Source: JAGVSR01 sp963778225 (GTDB lineage Bacteria; Pseudomonadota; Alphaproteobacteria; Rhizobiales; Hyphomicrobiaceae). Taken from it: DNA of 64,000 nucleotides. Below are positions 46,718 through 55,863 of the stretch, in pieces. The notes below the pieces were generated by a model, which saw only the letters and a list, made by a program, of their open reading frames with translations, was not told where the DNA came from and searched no databases. How positions within the stretch are numbered: the first letter of the stretch is position 1; each line of letters begins with the position of its first letter. The stretch is taken from the NCBI GenBank assembly GCA_963778225.1, contig CAVZTR010000012.1:310001-374000 (forward strand), given 5' to 3'. Made by a program: the position numbers and the translations under genes.

Positions 46718-48604
46718 TCACGACGTATCGAACGTCTGCGCCCGCCAGTTGCAAACTGGCGGGCGCTTTCGTTTTCGGACAATCTCTACTTCTTTGTCGG
46801 GGGCGACGACGCGGATCGACAGTTCGCGCAGCTGCTTGGGGCTTGCTTCCGACGGGGCGTTCATGAGCAGGTCGGCCGCCTGCTGGTTCATGGGGAAGAG
46901 CGCCACTTCGCGCACGGTCTTGCAGCCGGTGAGCAGCATCACGACGCGTTCGATGCCCGCCGCCATACCGCCATGGGGCGGCGCGCCGTACTGGAAGGCG
47001 CGATAGAGGCCGCCGAAGCGGGCTTCCACGTCGGCGCGCGACAGGCCGGTGATCTCGAACGCCTTGACCATCGTCTCCGGCAGGTGGTTACGCACCGAGC
47101 CAGACGCGATCTCGTAGCCGTTGCAGACGATGTCATACTGATTGGCCTTGAGAGCCAGGAGGGCATCTTTGCCTTCCTTCTCGGCGGCTTCGAGCGCGGC
47201 GTGGCCGCCCTTCGGCATCGAAAACGGGTTGTGCGAGAAGTCGATCTTCTTGTCTTCCTCGCTCCACTCATAGAACGGGAAGTCGATGATCCAGGCGAGC
47301 GCGAACCGGTTCTCGTCGACGAGCTTCAGTTCATGGCCGACGCGATCACGGGCAGCGCCTGCAAACTTGTAGAAGTTCGCGGGGTTGCCGGCGGTGAAGA
47401 AGACAGCATCGCCCGTCTTGAGGCCGAGCTGAGCCTGAATGGCGGCCGCACGCTCTGCGCCGATGTTCTTGGCGACGGGACCGGCGCCGGCGGCACCCTC
47501 CTCCTCGCGCCAGAAGATGTAGCCAAGGCCGGGCTGGCCTTCGCCCTGCGCCCAGGAGTTCATGCGGTCGCAGAATGCTCGCGATCCACCAGTCGGCGCG
47601 GGGATCGCCCAGACGCGGACCTTGGGGTCCTTCTCGATCATGCCGGCGAAGACCTTGAACCCGCTGCCACGGAAGTGCTCGGTGACGTCCTGCATTTCGA
47701 TCGGGTTGCGCAGGTCGGGCTTGTCGGATCCGTACTTGGCGATCGCCTCGTCGTAGGGGATGCGCGGCCAGCCGTTGGTCACCGGCTTACCGTCTGCATG
47801 CTCTTCGAAGATGCGGGTGAGGATCGGCTCCATCGTCTGGAAGATGTCTTCCTGCTCGACGAAGCTCATTTCCACGTCGAGCTGGTAGAATTCTCCCGGC
47901 AGGCGGTCGGCGCGCGGGTCCTCGTCGCGGAAGCAGGGCGCGATCTGGAAATAGCGGTCGAAGCCGGAGACCATCAGCAGCTGCTTATACTGCTGGGGGG
48001 CCTGCGGCAGAGCGTAGAACTTGCCTGGATGGATGCGCGAGGGCACGAGGAAATCCCGCGCGCCTTCGGGCGAGGACGCCGTCAGGATCGGCGTCGGGAA
48101 CTCGTTGAAGCCCGCGTCGTGCATATGGCGGCGCATCGCTTTCGTAATCTCGAGGCGCTTCATGATGATGCCGTGCAGCGTCTCGCGGCGCAGGTCCAGG
48201 AAGCGGTACTGCAGGCGCAAATCTTCCGGATAATCCGGCTCGCCGAAAACCGGGACGGGCAGTTCCTTCGCTTCCGAGAGCACCTCGATTTCGGTCGCAT
48301 AGACCTCGATCTCGCCGGTCGCCAGATCCGAGTTGTCGGTACCGTCGGGGCGCCTGCGGACGTTGCCGTCGATCCGCACGACCCATTCCGAGCGGAGCTT
48401 CTCGGCCATCTTGAAGGCGGGAGAATCGGGATCGGCCACGACCTGGGTCAGGCCATGGTGGTCGCGCAGGTCGATGAACAAGACGCCGCCATGGTCGCGG
48501 ACGCGGTGCACCCAGCCCGAAAGGCGCGCGACACTGCCGATATTGGAGCTGCGCAGGCCGCCGCAGGTGGTGGAGCGATAACGGTGCAGGCTGGCCGCGG
48601 TCAT
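46718..48604 (-). CDS. aspS: Aspartyl-tRNA synthetase
   Basis: Charges tRNA with aspartate. The 628 residues comprise an OB-fold anticodon-binding domain (LSGWVHRVRDHGGVLFIDLR split at about 30-50), the class II core with motif 2 FRDEDPRADRLPGEFYQLD (within about 222-243), a GAD insertion domain and motif 3 GGMAAGIERVVMLLTG. Bacterial AspRS usually ends near LRELSIRV; here the frame continues for about 30 residues (KEVEIVRKRKRPPVCNW to the stop), and that extension is encoded by the terminator hairpin of the convergent gene. Whether it is the genuine end is uncertain. Probably the non-discriminating type; this cannot be settled from sequence alone. Confidence 0.95.
   Translation of the reverse strand: MTAASLHRYRSTTCGGLRSSNIGSVARLSGWVHRVRDHGGVLFIDLRDHHGLTQVVADPDSPAFKMAEKLRSEWVVRIDGNVRRRPDGTDNSDLATGEIEVYATEIEVLSEAKELPVPVFGEPDYPEDLRLQYRFLDLRRETLHGIIMKRLEITKAMRRHMHDAGFNEFPTPILTASSPEGARDFLVPSRIHPGKFYALPQAPQQYKQLLMVSGFDRYFQIAPCFRDEDPRADRLPGEFYQLDVEMSFVEQEDIFQTMEPILTRIFEEHADGKPVTNGWPRIPYDEAIAKYGSDKPDLRNPIEMQDVTEHFRGSGFKVFAGMIEKDPKVRVWAIPAPTGGSRAFCDRMNSWAQGEGQPGLGYIFWREEEGAAGAGPVAKNIGAERAAAIQAQLGLKTGDAVFFTAGNPANFYKFAGAARDRVGHELKLVDENRFALAWIIDFPFYEWSEEDKKIDFSHNPFSMPKGGHAALEAAEKEGKDALLALKANQYDIVCNGYEIASGSVRNHLPETMVKAFEITGLSRADVEARFGGLYRAFQYGAPPHGGMAAGIERVVMLLTGCKTVREVALFPMNQQAADLLMNAPSEASPKQLRELSIRVVAPDKEVEIVRKRKRPPVCNWRAQTFDTS
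46738..46778 (+). terminator. Strong intrinsic terminator inside the aspS 3' end
   Basis: A 12-bp perfect stem GCGCCCGCCAGT/ACTGGCGGGCGC with a five-base loop, followed by TTTCGTTTT on the plus strand. It ends transcription of the small exported protein gene and at the same time lies within the last codons of aspS on the minus strand. Confidence 0.9.
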
Positions 48605-48851
48605 GGCCTAAAGTCCCTTGTCGAGTTGGGGGGAAAATCGGGCCGGAGAAGCGCACGGGGTATGGTGAATGTCAAGCCGCAGGCAGCCGGCGGAGCACCC
48701 GCCGGGCCCGGCGCGCTGAGATAATCCGAAACGTGCCATTTGTGCGGCCCGGTAACGGATCGTTAAGCAAGATGGCGCAACTTTCGGTTAAGAAACCGGG
48801 CGCCCTGCTCCGTGCGGCGACCCACATCTTCTCGCGTTAGAGATTGCAGCC

Positions 48852-49097
48852 ATGTCGACGTCCGCCACCGATTTCGTTGCCCTGGAAGCTCTGCTTGCCC
48901 GTCAGGCGACGCAGCCTGGAGACGGTGGTTCGGCGGAGATCCCGGCCGAGCACCCGCTGGCGCGCGAATTGCGCTCGGTTCTGGCCAACCCTCAGTCGCA
49001 TCGCATCGCAGACCTGGCGCGACTTGTGAACAGCATCCGGCGCGAGATGAGGATGTTCGAAGCCGGCACCGAAACTGACTTCGATACAGCCGGCTGA
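48852..49097 (+). CDS. Small hypothetical protein
   Basis: An 81-residue, mostly helical, acidic protein from an ATG at 48852 with a weak ribosome site. It contains FVALEALLARQ and HRIADLARLVNSIRREMRMF. I do not recognise a family and saw no signal peptide or membrane segment. It lies upstream of the RNase D gene on the same strand, 105 bp away, and divergent from aspS. Codon choice (G or C in most third positions) fits the genome, which supports that it is real. Confidence 0.6.
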   Translation: MSTSATDFVALEALLARQATQPGDGGSAEIPAEHPLARELRSVLANPQSHRIADLARLVNSIRREMRMFEAGTETDFDTAG

Positions 49098-49202
49098 GTT
49101 GCTTCGGCCCATCTGAAGCTCGCGAGCCACCGCTGACATTAGTCTGCACGCCGCAGCACGCGAGGCTTCCCCCGGCACCATTCTGTTGTATACAAGCCGG
49201 AA

Positions 49203-50363
49203 ATGCATCTCGTTACATCCACATCCGATCTCGCCAAAGTTTGTGAAAGCCTCGTCTCAGCCGAGTTCATCGCGGTGGACACGGAGTTCATGCGCGAGCA
49301 GACCTTCTGGCCCGAGCTGTGCCTCGTCCAGATCGCGTCGGATTCTGTCGAAGCCATCATTGATCCGCTGGCCACCGGAATCGATCTCAAGCCCTTTTAC
49401 GAGTTGATGGCGCATACTGGCGTGACCAAGGTGTTCCACGCCGCGCGTCAGGACATTGAGATCATGTACTCGGAGGCCGGGCTCATTCCCGCGCCGATCT
49501 TCGACACCCAGGTTGCCGCGTCCGTCTGCGGGTACGGCGACAGCGTCAGCTACGTGAACCTCGTCAAGGACATCACGGGGCATGACATCGACAAGTCTTC
49601 ACGCTTCACGGACTGGAGCCGGCGGCCGCTGACCGACAAGCAGCTCGTCTATGCCCTCGGCGACGTGACGCATTTGCGCGATGTCTACCGGCACCTGCGC
49701 TCCAAGCTGGATGCCACGGGTCGCACATCGTGGCTCAGCGAAGAGATGGCCGATCTCACGCATCCTGAAACCTACGAAACACGGCCGGAAGATGCCTGGA
49801 AGCGGCTCAAGATGCGGACCAAGAACCGCAAGTCGTTCGGCGTTCTGATTGAGCTGGCGGCGTGGCGCGAGAAGGCGGCGCAGGCGCAGAATGTTCCGCG
49901 CAGCCGCGTCCTTCGCGACGAAGCCCTGTACGATATCGCCAATCAGATGCCGACGACGCCCGAACAGCTGGGCGGTTTGCGGACATTGAGCGATGGTTTT
50001 TCCCGTTCGCAGCGGGCGCGGGAAATCATCGAAGCGGTAAAGGCGGGCATCGAACGCGATCCAAAGACGCTGCCGCAGATGAACCATTCACGTGCGGTTT
50101 CTGCGGAAGCCGGAGCGACGATCGAGCTGCTCAAGGTGCTGCTCAAGGCAGCTGCGGCCAAGCATGGCGTGGCGCCGCGGCTTCTCGCAGATGCGGAAGA
50201 GCTGGAGCGGATCGCAGCCGAAGACGAGCCCGACGTGCTGGCTCTCAAAGGCTGGCGGCGGCAGCTGTTTGGTGAGGACGCGGTGCGGCTGAAGCGCGGC
50301 GAGCTGGCACTGACGCTTGCCGGCGGCGAAGTCAGAGTGCTGCCGGGGGCCGGTAGCGGCTGA
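49203..50363 (+). CDS. rnd: Ribonuclease D
   Basis: 3'-5' exonuclease for tRNA and structured RNA trimming. The 386 residues contain the DEDD exonuclease domain with Exo I DTEF (AVDTEFMREQTF), Exo II HAARQDIEIM and Exo III YALGDVTHLRDVY, which marks it as the DEDDy type, followed by an HRDC domain at about 205-285 and a second one near the end. Length matches E. coli RNase D. It converges on the dnaJ-like gene, with stops 3 bp apart. Confidence 0.95.
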   Translation: MHLVTSTSDLAKVCESLVSAEFIAVDTEFMREQTFWPELCLVQIASDSVEAIIDPLATGIDLKPFYELMAHTGVTKVFHAARQDIEIMYSEAGLIPAPIFDTQVAASVCGYGDSVSYVNLVKDITGHDIDKSSRFTDWSRRPLTDKQLVYALGDVTHLRDVYRHLRSKLDATGRTSWLSEEMADLTHPETYETRPEDAWKRLKMRTKNRKSFGVLIELAAWREKAAQAQNVPRSRVLRDEALYDIANQMPTTPEQLGGLRTLSDGFSRSQRAREIIEAVKAGIERDPKTLPQMNHSRAVSAEAGATIELLKVLLKAAAAKHGVAPRLLADAEELERIAAEDEPDVLALKGWRRQLFGEDAVRLKRGELALTLAGGEVRVLPGAGSG

Positions 50364-50366
50364 GTT

Positions 50367-51270
50367 CTACTTGCGGCCGGGGTCGTAGGAATGGCGTTCG
50401 CGCCAGCCGCGCAGGAAGTCCGCCAGTTCGGAATCGATGGTGTCGGGCAGCACAATTCTGACGCTGACCATCTGGTCGCCCGTCGTGCCTGCGGTGGCGT
50501 TCACAATCCCTTTGTTTTTCAGCCGGAACACTTTGCCCGAGCTCGTGCCGGGCGGGATCGTCAGGTGGACGCGGCCCGTGAGCGTCGGGATCTCGACTTT
50601 CGCGCCGAGCGCGGCTTCGTCGATCGTCAGCGGAACATCGATCGTGACGTCGTCGCCGGAGCGCTTGAAAGCCGGATGTGGGCGCACGCGAACTTCGACC
50701 AGCGCATCGCCTGCGGGGCCACCGTTGAACCCCGGCTGGCCCTTGCCTTTCAATCGCAGCACCTGGCCTTCGACCACGCCTGAGGGCACGTTGAGATCGA
50801 GGGCTTCCCCGCCGGGCATGGTCACGCGCTTGCGGACGCCGAGGGCTGCTTCATCGAAATCGAGGTCGATCGTGTAGCGTGCGTCCTGGCCGCGACGAGC
50901 GCGGGCCTGGCCGCCTGCGCCGCGAAATCCGGCGAAGATATCTCCGAAGGGATCTTCCGAATCAAAGCCGCCAAAGCCGGCGCTCCAGCGTGCGCCACCG
51001 GCGGCCTCCCGGACCTGCACCCGGCCGTGGGCCCGTGGGGCGACGCTGGTCGCCGGCCGCGTCGATCTCGCCGCGGTCGTAGGCCTTGCGTTTGACCGGA
51101 TCGCCGATGATGTCGAAGGCGACGGTGACCTTCTTGAAGCGCTCTTCGGCGGCTTTGTCAGGATTGACGTCGGGGTGCAGTTCCTTGACGAGCTGGCGAT
51201 AGCGGCGGCGAATTTCATCGTCGCTTGCGGTGCGCGGCACGCCCAGGACCAGATAGGGATCGTCGGCCAC
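50367..51270 (-). pseudogene. CbpA/DnaJ-like co-chaperone, frameshifted
   Basis: J-domain co-chaperone without zinc fingers. Translation from a GTG at 51270, preceded by GGGGAGGGGAAC, gives the J-domain PYLVLGVPRTASDDEIRRRY with the HPD motif in KELHPDVNPD. The frame then breaks in the Gly/Arg-rich linker between about 51008 and 51045; sequence resumes one base later as GRVQVREAAGGARWSAGFGG and continues through the C-terminal peptide-binding domains (DFDEAALGVRKRVTMPGG, VTIDVPLTIDEAALGAKVEI). Total length about 300 residues when joined, a normal CbpA-type size. The shift may be a sequence error in GC-rich DNA. It is the last gene of the ppk-ppx run. Confidence 0.85.
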
Positions 51271-51283
51271 GTTCCCCTCCCCT

Positions 51284-52840
51284 TCAGCGCGCGATGCGAA
51301 TTTCACCGGTGCGGCCGAGCACCGTGGCGAGACTTTCGAAGCGGCGGCGCAGGCGCTCGCCGTCGAGGTCGGCGTGTTGCGGAGGCAGCGTCAGGATCAG
51401 CTTGTCACCGCTATAGGCGAGTTGTGTCTCATCGATGATGCCCGGCATGCCGATCGAAATCATGTGAGCGGCGCGCAGCGCGCCCCCGATGATGCGGGCG
51501 CGCTTCAATGCGCGCCGATCAATCCGAGCCAACATCTGCTGCGGCAGGCCATCGGTGTCGCCCGTCTGGGCTCCAGCGTGGCGAAAGTACACGGTGAGAC
51601 CGAGAAAGATGCGGCCGGGGTGAGTGATACCGGACATGCCAGCATGGGCAATCTTATCGAGGCTTTGCTCACCGCGGTAGTCAGGATGAACGCGCCAGCC
51701 GACGTCGGACAACAGGCAGGCCGCGTGGCGAAGGCGGCGCTCTTCGGGCGTTTCGTCCGGACCGTCGTTCTCGAAAAGCTGGTCGGTCCAGTCGCACAGT
51801 TCCATTGCGTGAGCGAGCGAGCGCGAGCGCTGAAGCGCAAACTCTTCGCAGAAACTGAGCAGTGGATCCTTCGACCGTTCATGCGGCGACAACAAACCGT
51901 AGAGAAGACCTTCGCGGACGCCATGGACGGAGAGCACGACGGCGGAAGGCTGAAGCTGGAGGAGCAGGCGTTCCAGCACCAAGGCTCCGTAGGGCAGCGC
52001 TTCACGGCGGGCGCGAGCAATCTCCTCGATGCCGGGCAGAGCCGCGATCTTTTTGGTGCGGCGAATGCTTTCGCAGAACTGGATCGCATCGCGCGTAGGG
52101 ATCGTGTAGCCCTGCATAATGCGCAGAGGGTACTGCGTCTGCTCCATGTGCAGCTTGGCCAGCGCGCGCCACGTTCCGCCCACGGCATAGAACGGCCGAC
52201 CGCGGCCTTTGCTGAGCCACGGCAGTGTCTGGAGATGCGCGTCGGCGATTTTCAGCGCATCATCGATCTTGCCGCCGGTCTGATCGATGAGACGCAGTCC
52301 GCCCAGGGGCAGCGTGACCGCTTCGTTGAGCGTAGCGGTGCTCATATCGATCAGTTCCAGGCTCCCGCCGCCGAGGTCTCCAGCGAACCCATCCGGTTCC
52401 TCGAAGCCCATGCGGATGCCTTGCGCGGCCAGTTCCGCTTCCCGGTGGCCCGAGAGGATTTCGATCTTTGTGCCGCATGCCTTTTCAGCGCGCGCGATGA
52501 AGCTCGGCCCGTCGCCGGCATCGCGCACGGCTGCCGTCGCGAAGGCCTTGAGCGTTTTAACCTTGAGCACGCGCGCGACCGCCTTGAAACGCGTCAGCGC
52601 CACAAGCGTCCGCTCCACGGCTTCCGCGCCGAGGTGGCCTGTGGTGGCCACCGTGCGACCGAGGCCGCAGAGCACCTTCTCGTTGAACAACGGCGTCGGC
52701 GAGCGAACGGCGCCTTCGTAAACGACGAGGCGCACGGAGTTAGAGCCGATGTCGATGACACCGATCGGCTCGAGGTCTCGCGGGCGGCTGGCGCCGCCCA
52801 GCATCTGCATCAGGCTCGTCACGTCGGTTTCCTGCTTCAA
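51284..52840 (-). CDS. ppx: Ppx/GppA family exopolyphosphatase
   Basis: Hydrolyses polyphosphate or guanosine pentaphosphate. The 518 residues have the ASKHA phosphatase fold with IGVIDIGSNSVRLVVYEG and GDLGGGSLELIDMST, and a C-terminal HD-like domain region (RHAACLLSDVGWRVHPDYRG). Ppx and GppA cannot be separated by sight; the adjacent ppk supports a polyphosphatase role. It overlaps ppk by 4 bp and precedes the dnaJ-like gene. Confidence 0.92.
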   Translation of the reverse strand: MKQETDVTSLMQMLGGASRPRDLEPIGVIDIGSNSVRLVVYEGAVRSPTPLFNEKVLCGLGRTVATTGHLGAEAVERTLVALTRFKAVARVLKVKTLKAFATAAVRDAGDGPSFIARAEKACGTKIEILSGHREAELAAQGIRMGFEEPDGFAGDLGGGSLELIDMSTATLNEAVTLPLGGLRLIDQTGGKIDDALKIADAHLQTLPWLSKGRGRPFYAVGGTWRALAKLHMEQTQYPLRIMQGYTIPTRDAIQFCESIRRTKKIAALPGIEEIARARREALPYGALVLERLLLQLQPSAVVLSVHGVREGLLYGLLSPHERSKDPLLSFCEEFALQRSRSLAHAMELCDWTDQLFENDGPDETPEERRLRHAACLLSDVGWRVHPDYRGEQSLDKIAHAGMSGITHPGRIFLGLTVYFRHAGAQTGDTDGLPQQMLARIDRRALKRARIIGGALRAAHMISIGMPGIIDETQLAYSGDKLILTLPPQHADLDGERLRRRFESLATVLGRTGEIRIAR

Positions 52841-55032
52841 TCCGAACCTCGAACGCGGAACTTCGGCGGCGAACTCGTCTTCAGGGCCTGACCTCGGCCG
52901 GATAAGCTTGGGTTGGTCATAAAGTACTTATGGGCGTTGAACGGCGCGTCCTTGGGACCGGCATGGACCCGCTCAGATGATCCATCGGACAGAATGCGCC
53001 AACTCTGCTGGTTGTCCATCAGGTTCGCGACCATGATCTGATTGAGCACCTGTTCGTGCACCGTCGGGTTCAGAATGGGCAGCATGGCCTCGACTCGCCG
53101 GTCGAGGTTGCGCGGCATCATATCGGCCGAGGAGATGTAGACCGCGGCCTTGGGCGAAGGCAACGGCTCACCACGGCCAAAGCAGTAGATACGGGCGTGC
53201 TCGAGGAAGCGCCCGATGATGCTCTTGACGCGAATGTTCTCGGATAATCCTTTGATTCCCGGTTTCAGGCAGCAAACACCGCGGCAGATGATGTCAATCG
53301 AGACACCGGCACCGCTGGCCTCGTAGAGCGCATCGATGATCTGCGCATCGACGAGCGAGTTCATTTTCATCCAGATGGCCGCAGGTCGGCGCGCCTTGGC
53401 GTGCTCGATCTCCTCGCGGATATGCGCCAGGATTTTTTGGCGGATGCCGTTCGGACTTGCCGACATGACATCGAGTTCGCCCGGGCTGCCATATCCAGTG
53501 ACGAAGTTCAGAATGCGGGTGACATCGCGGGCGATCGCAGGATCACGGGTGAAGAGCGAGAGGTCGGTGTAGATCTTCGCCGTCTGCGGGTGGTAGTTGC
53601 CGGTCCCGATGTGGCAGTAGGTGGTGAGTTCGGAGCCTTCACGCCGCACCACAACGCCGAGCTTGGCGTGTGTCTTCAGTTCGATGAAGCCATACACGAC
53701 GTGCACGCCGGCGTTTTCAAGATCGCGCGCCCAGCGAATGTTGGCGGCTTCATCGAAGCGGGCTTTCAACTCGACGACAGCGGTGACGGATTTCCCGGCT
53801 TCCACGGCTTCCTTGAGCGCTTGGACGATGGGGCTGTCGCGCGAGGTCCGGTAGAGCGTCCACTTGATCGCCATGACGTTAGGATCGTTGACGGCCTGGC
53901 GGAGGAACTGCACCACCACATCGAAGCTCTCGTAGGGATGGTGGACGACAAGATCCTTCTTGCTGATCGCGGCGAAGCAATCGCCGTTGTATTCGCGTAT
54001 GCGCTCGGGAAAGCGGATGTTGAACGGCTTGAACAGCAGGTCCGGGCGGTCGGCTACAATCAGCTGGCTGGTATCGGAGAGGCCCAGCACACCCTCCTTC
54101 ACGAACACCGCTTCCGGGCCGACTTCGAGTTCGTCGGCGACGAGTTGGCGGAGCTGTTCAGGCATCCGGGCTTCGAGTTCGAGACGGATCACCATGCCGC
54201 GGCGGCGGCGTTTCAAAAGCGTTTCGTAGGAGCGCACCAGATCTTCGGCTTCTTCCTGCAATTCGATATCGCTGTCACGCAGCACCCGGAAGGCACCCTT
54301 CGCCTTGACCTCGAAGCCCATGAAAAGCTTTTCGAGGAACATGCCGATCAGCTGCTCCATCTGAATGAAGCGGATCTGCTTGTCGGAGGCCGCTTCCGCG
54401 CGCATGCGGATGAAGCGTTCGAGCTGGCCGGGAATGGGTATCAGGCCGCTCATGACCATCCCGTCCGTCCGGCGTTGCAGCTGGACGGCTATGGTCAGGC
54501 CTTTGTTGAGGATGAACGGGAACGGGTGCGCCGGATCGACGGCGATGGGCGTCAGGATCGGGAAGATGTGGGTGAGAAACAGGTTTTCGAGCCAGACCCG
54601 TTCGCGATCCGTCAAATCGTCGGGTTCGACGAGCTTGACGCCGCTGGCCTCGAGTTCGGTGCGAATTGTTCGCCAAGTCGCCTGCTTATCGGCGACGAGA
54701 CCAGCAGCAAATTCATTGATTGCCGCCATCTGTTCGGCCGGCGTCAGCCCGTCCTGGGTTGTGGTCGTCACGCCGGCTGCGATCTGGCCGTAAATGCCGG
54801 CCGCACGGACCATGTAGAATTCGTCGAGGTTCGAGGCCGAGATCGAGAGGAAGCGCAACCGCTCGAGGATCGGGTGATGCTCGTTCTTGGCTTCTTCCAG
54901 TACGCGGCGATTGAATTGCAGCCAGGACAGTTCGCGGTTGTAGAAGCGCGCCGGTCCGGTCGGGGGAGCGGTCTCGGCAAGTGCCGTCTCAACGGCGGAT
55001 GCGCTCTTCGATTTTCCTTTTACTGTCGACAT
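52837..55032 (-). CDS. ppk: Polyphosphate kinase 1
   Basis: Polymerises ATP gamma-phosphate into polyphosphate. From the ATG at 55032 (AGGAAAGG upstream) there are 731 residues: N-terminal domain with YNRELSWLQFNRRVLEEA, the middle domains, and the active-site region with KTHAKLGVVVRREG and CHIGTGNYHPQTAKIYTD, whose histidines are the phospho-acceptor and its partner. Length is normal for PPK1. It is translationally coupled to ppx, giving synthesis and breakdown in one transcript, and is downstream of hdaA by 67 bp. Confidence 0.96.
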   Translation of the reverse strand: MSTVKGKSKSASAVETALAETAPPTGPARFYNRELSWLQFNRRVLEEAKNEHHPILERLRFLSISASNLDEFYMVRAAGIYGQIAAGVTTTTQDGLTPAEQMAAINEFAAGLVADKQATWRTIRTELEASGVKLVEPDDLTDRERVWLENLFLTHIFPILTPIAVDPAHPFPFILNKGLTIAVQLQRRTDGMVMSGLIPIPGQLERFIRMRAEAASDKQIRFIQMEQLIGMFLEKLFMGFEVKAKGAFRVLRDSDIELQEEAEDLVRSYETLLKRRRRGMVIRLELEARMPEQLRQLVADELEVGPEAVFVKEGVLGLSDTSQLIVADRPDLLFKPFNIRFPERIREYNGDCFAAISKKDLVVHHPYESFDVVVQFLRQAVNDPNVMAIKWTLYRTSRDSPIVQALKEAVEAGKSVTAVVELKARFDEAANIRWARDLENAGVHVVYGFIELKTHAKLGVVVRREGSELTTYCHIGTGNYHPQTAKIYTDLSLFTRDPAIARDVTRILNFVTGYGSPGELDVMSASPNGIRQKILAHIREEIEHAKARRPAAIWMKMNSLVDAQIIDALYEASGAGVSIDIICRGVCCLKPGIKGLSENIRVKSIIGRFLEHARIYCFGRGEPLPSPKAAVYISSADMMPRNLDRRVEAMLPILNPTVHEQVLNQIMVANLMDNQQSWRILSDGSSERVHAGPKDAPFNAHKYFMTNPSLSGRGQALKTSSPPKFRVRGSD

Positions 55033-55099
55033 GCCCGGACACCTTTCCTGCTGTGGCGGGGTCGACTTAGGCCCGCAGTGTGCGACACTTGCATGACAG

Positions 55100-55816
55100 T
55101 CAGTCCTTGCCAACGCCGGCGGACGGCGCGTGCAGGCGCTCCAGGGCTTCCGACGCAATGGCGCGGGTCACGCTACGCTGGCGCGAGAGGGCAAGCTGAT
55201 CGCACGATTCGACAAGCTGAAGAGCCGCCTCGAACGAGCGCTCCATGTGCAGCGCCAGATGAGTGATGACGTGCGGTTCAGGCGTCAATTGGCGGTCCGT
55301 GAAGAGTTTTACAAGCACCGCTTTCAAGACGTCGTCGCCGGGGGGATCGATCCGCACCATTGGCAAGGCACGCAAGCGCGATCGCAGATCGGGAAGGGCA
55401 ACCAACAAATCGCCGGGCGCCGTTCGCGAGGTTGCAAGCAACGCGTACCCCTTCTCCTTCGTCAGATTGAGGAGATGAAAGAACACACGCTCGTCAGAGA
55501 TGCCACGATCGAGATCTTCGATGGCAATGGCGCCGGTCCGTTCAATTTCTGCCACGGCCTCTTCCGTCAAGGCGGACGCGGCGAGACTGCCGGCTCCAGA
55601 TTTCAACCGCCAGACGTTGGTGAGGTGGCTTTTGCCGGAGCCGGTGGGGCCAACGACGATCGCGGCCCTAGCCGTCCAGTTCGGCCAGCCATCGACCAGC
55701 GCCACGGCCGCTTCGTTGCTCGCGCCGACGAGAAAATCCTCCAACGCGAGCGCGGGCCGGTGAGGCAGGTTGAGCACGAGCTGCTCGGGAACGGCTTTGG
55801 GCTCGGGAGCGATCAT
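55100..55816 (-). CDS. hdaA: HdaA, DnaA-like regulator of replication initiation
   Basis: AAA+ protein related to Hda, which with the sliding clamp promotes ATP hydrolysis by DnaA. The ATG at 55816 gives 238 residues; an alternative at 55849 is less likely. Seen are EQLVLNLPHRPAL (the QLxLxL-like clamp-binding peptide near the N-terminus), Walker A VGPTGSGKSHL, Walker B AIEDLDRG and sensor regions. It lacks the DnaA DNA-binding domain, as expected. It lies between a CDP-alcohol transferase gene and ppk, a neighbourhood also seen in relatives. Confidence 0.9.
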   Translation of the reverse strand: MIAPEPKAVPEQLVLNLPHRPALALEDFLVGASNEAAVALVDGWPNWTARAAIVVGPTGSGKSHLTNVWRLKSGAGSLAASALTEEAVAEIERTGAIAIEDLDRGISDERVFFHLLNLTKEKGYALLATSRTAPGDLLVALPDLRSRLRALPMVRIDPPGDDVLKAVLVKLFTDRQLTPEPHVITHLALHMERSFEAALQLVESCDQLALSRQRSVTRAIASEALERLHAPSAGVGKD

Positions 55817-55863
55817 TGCCACCTTTCCAGAGTTGCAGGCGGCGGCCATCGGGCGACGTCCGG

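Noticed and set aside
46973..48724. 583-codon open frame on the plus strand opposite aspS
   Set aside because: Antisense shadow of AspRS; low-complexity composition, no recognisable domains.
48740..48800. TTAA motifs upstream of the small hypothetical gene as CtrA sites
   Set aside because: The two TTAA elements are not 7 bp apart, so they do not fit the CtrA box.
53401..55266. 621-codon open frame on the plus strand opposite ppk
   Set aside because: Antisense shadow of PPK1, which has full family motifs on the other strand.
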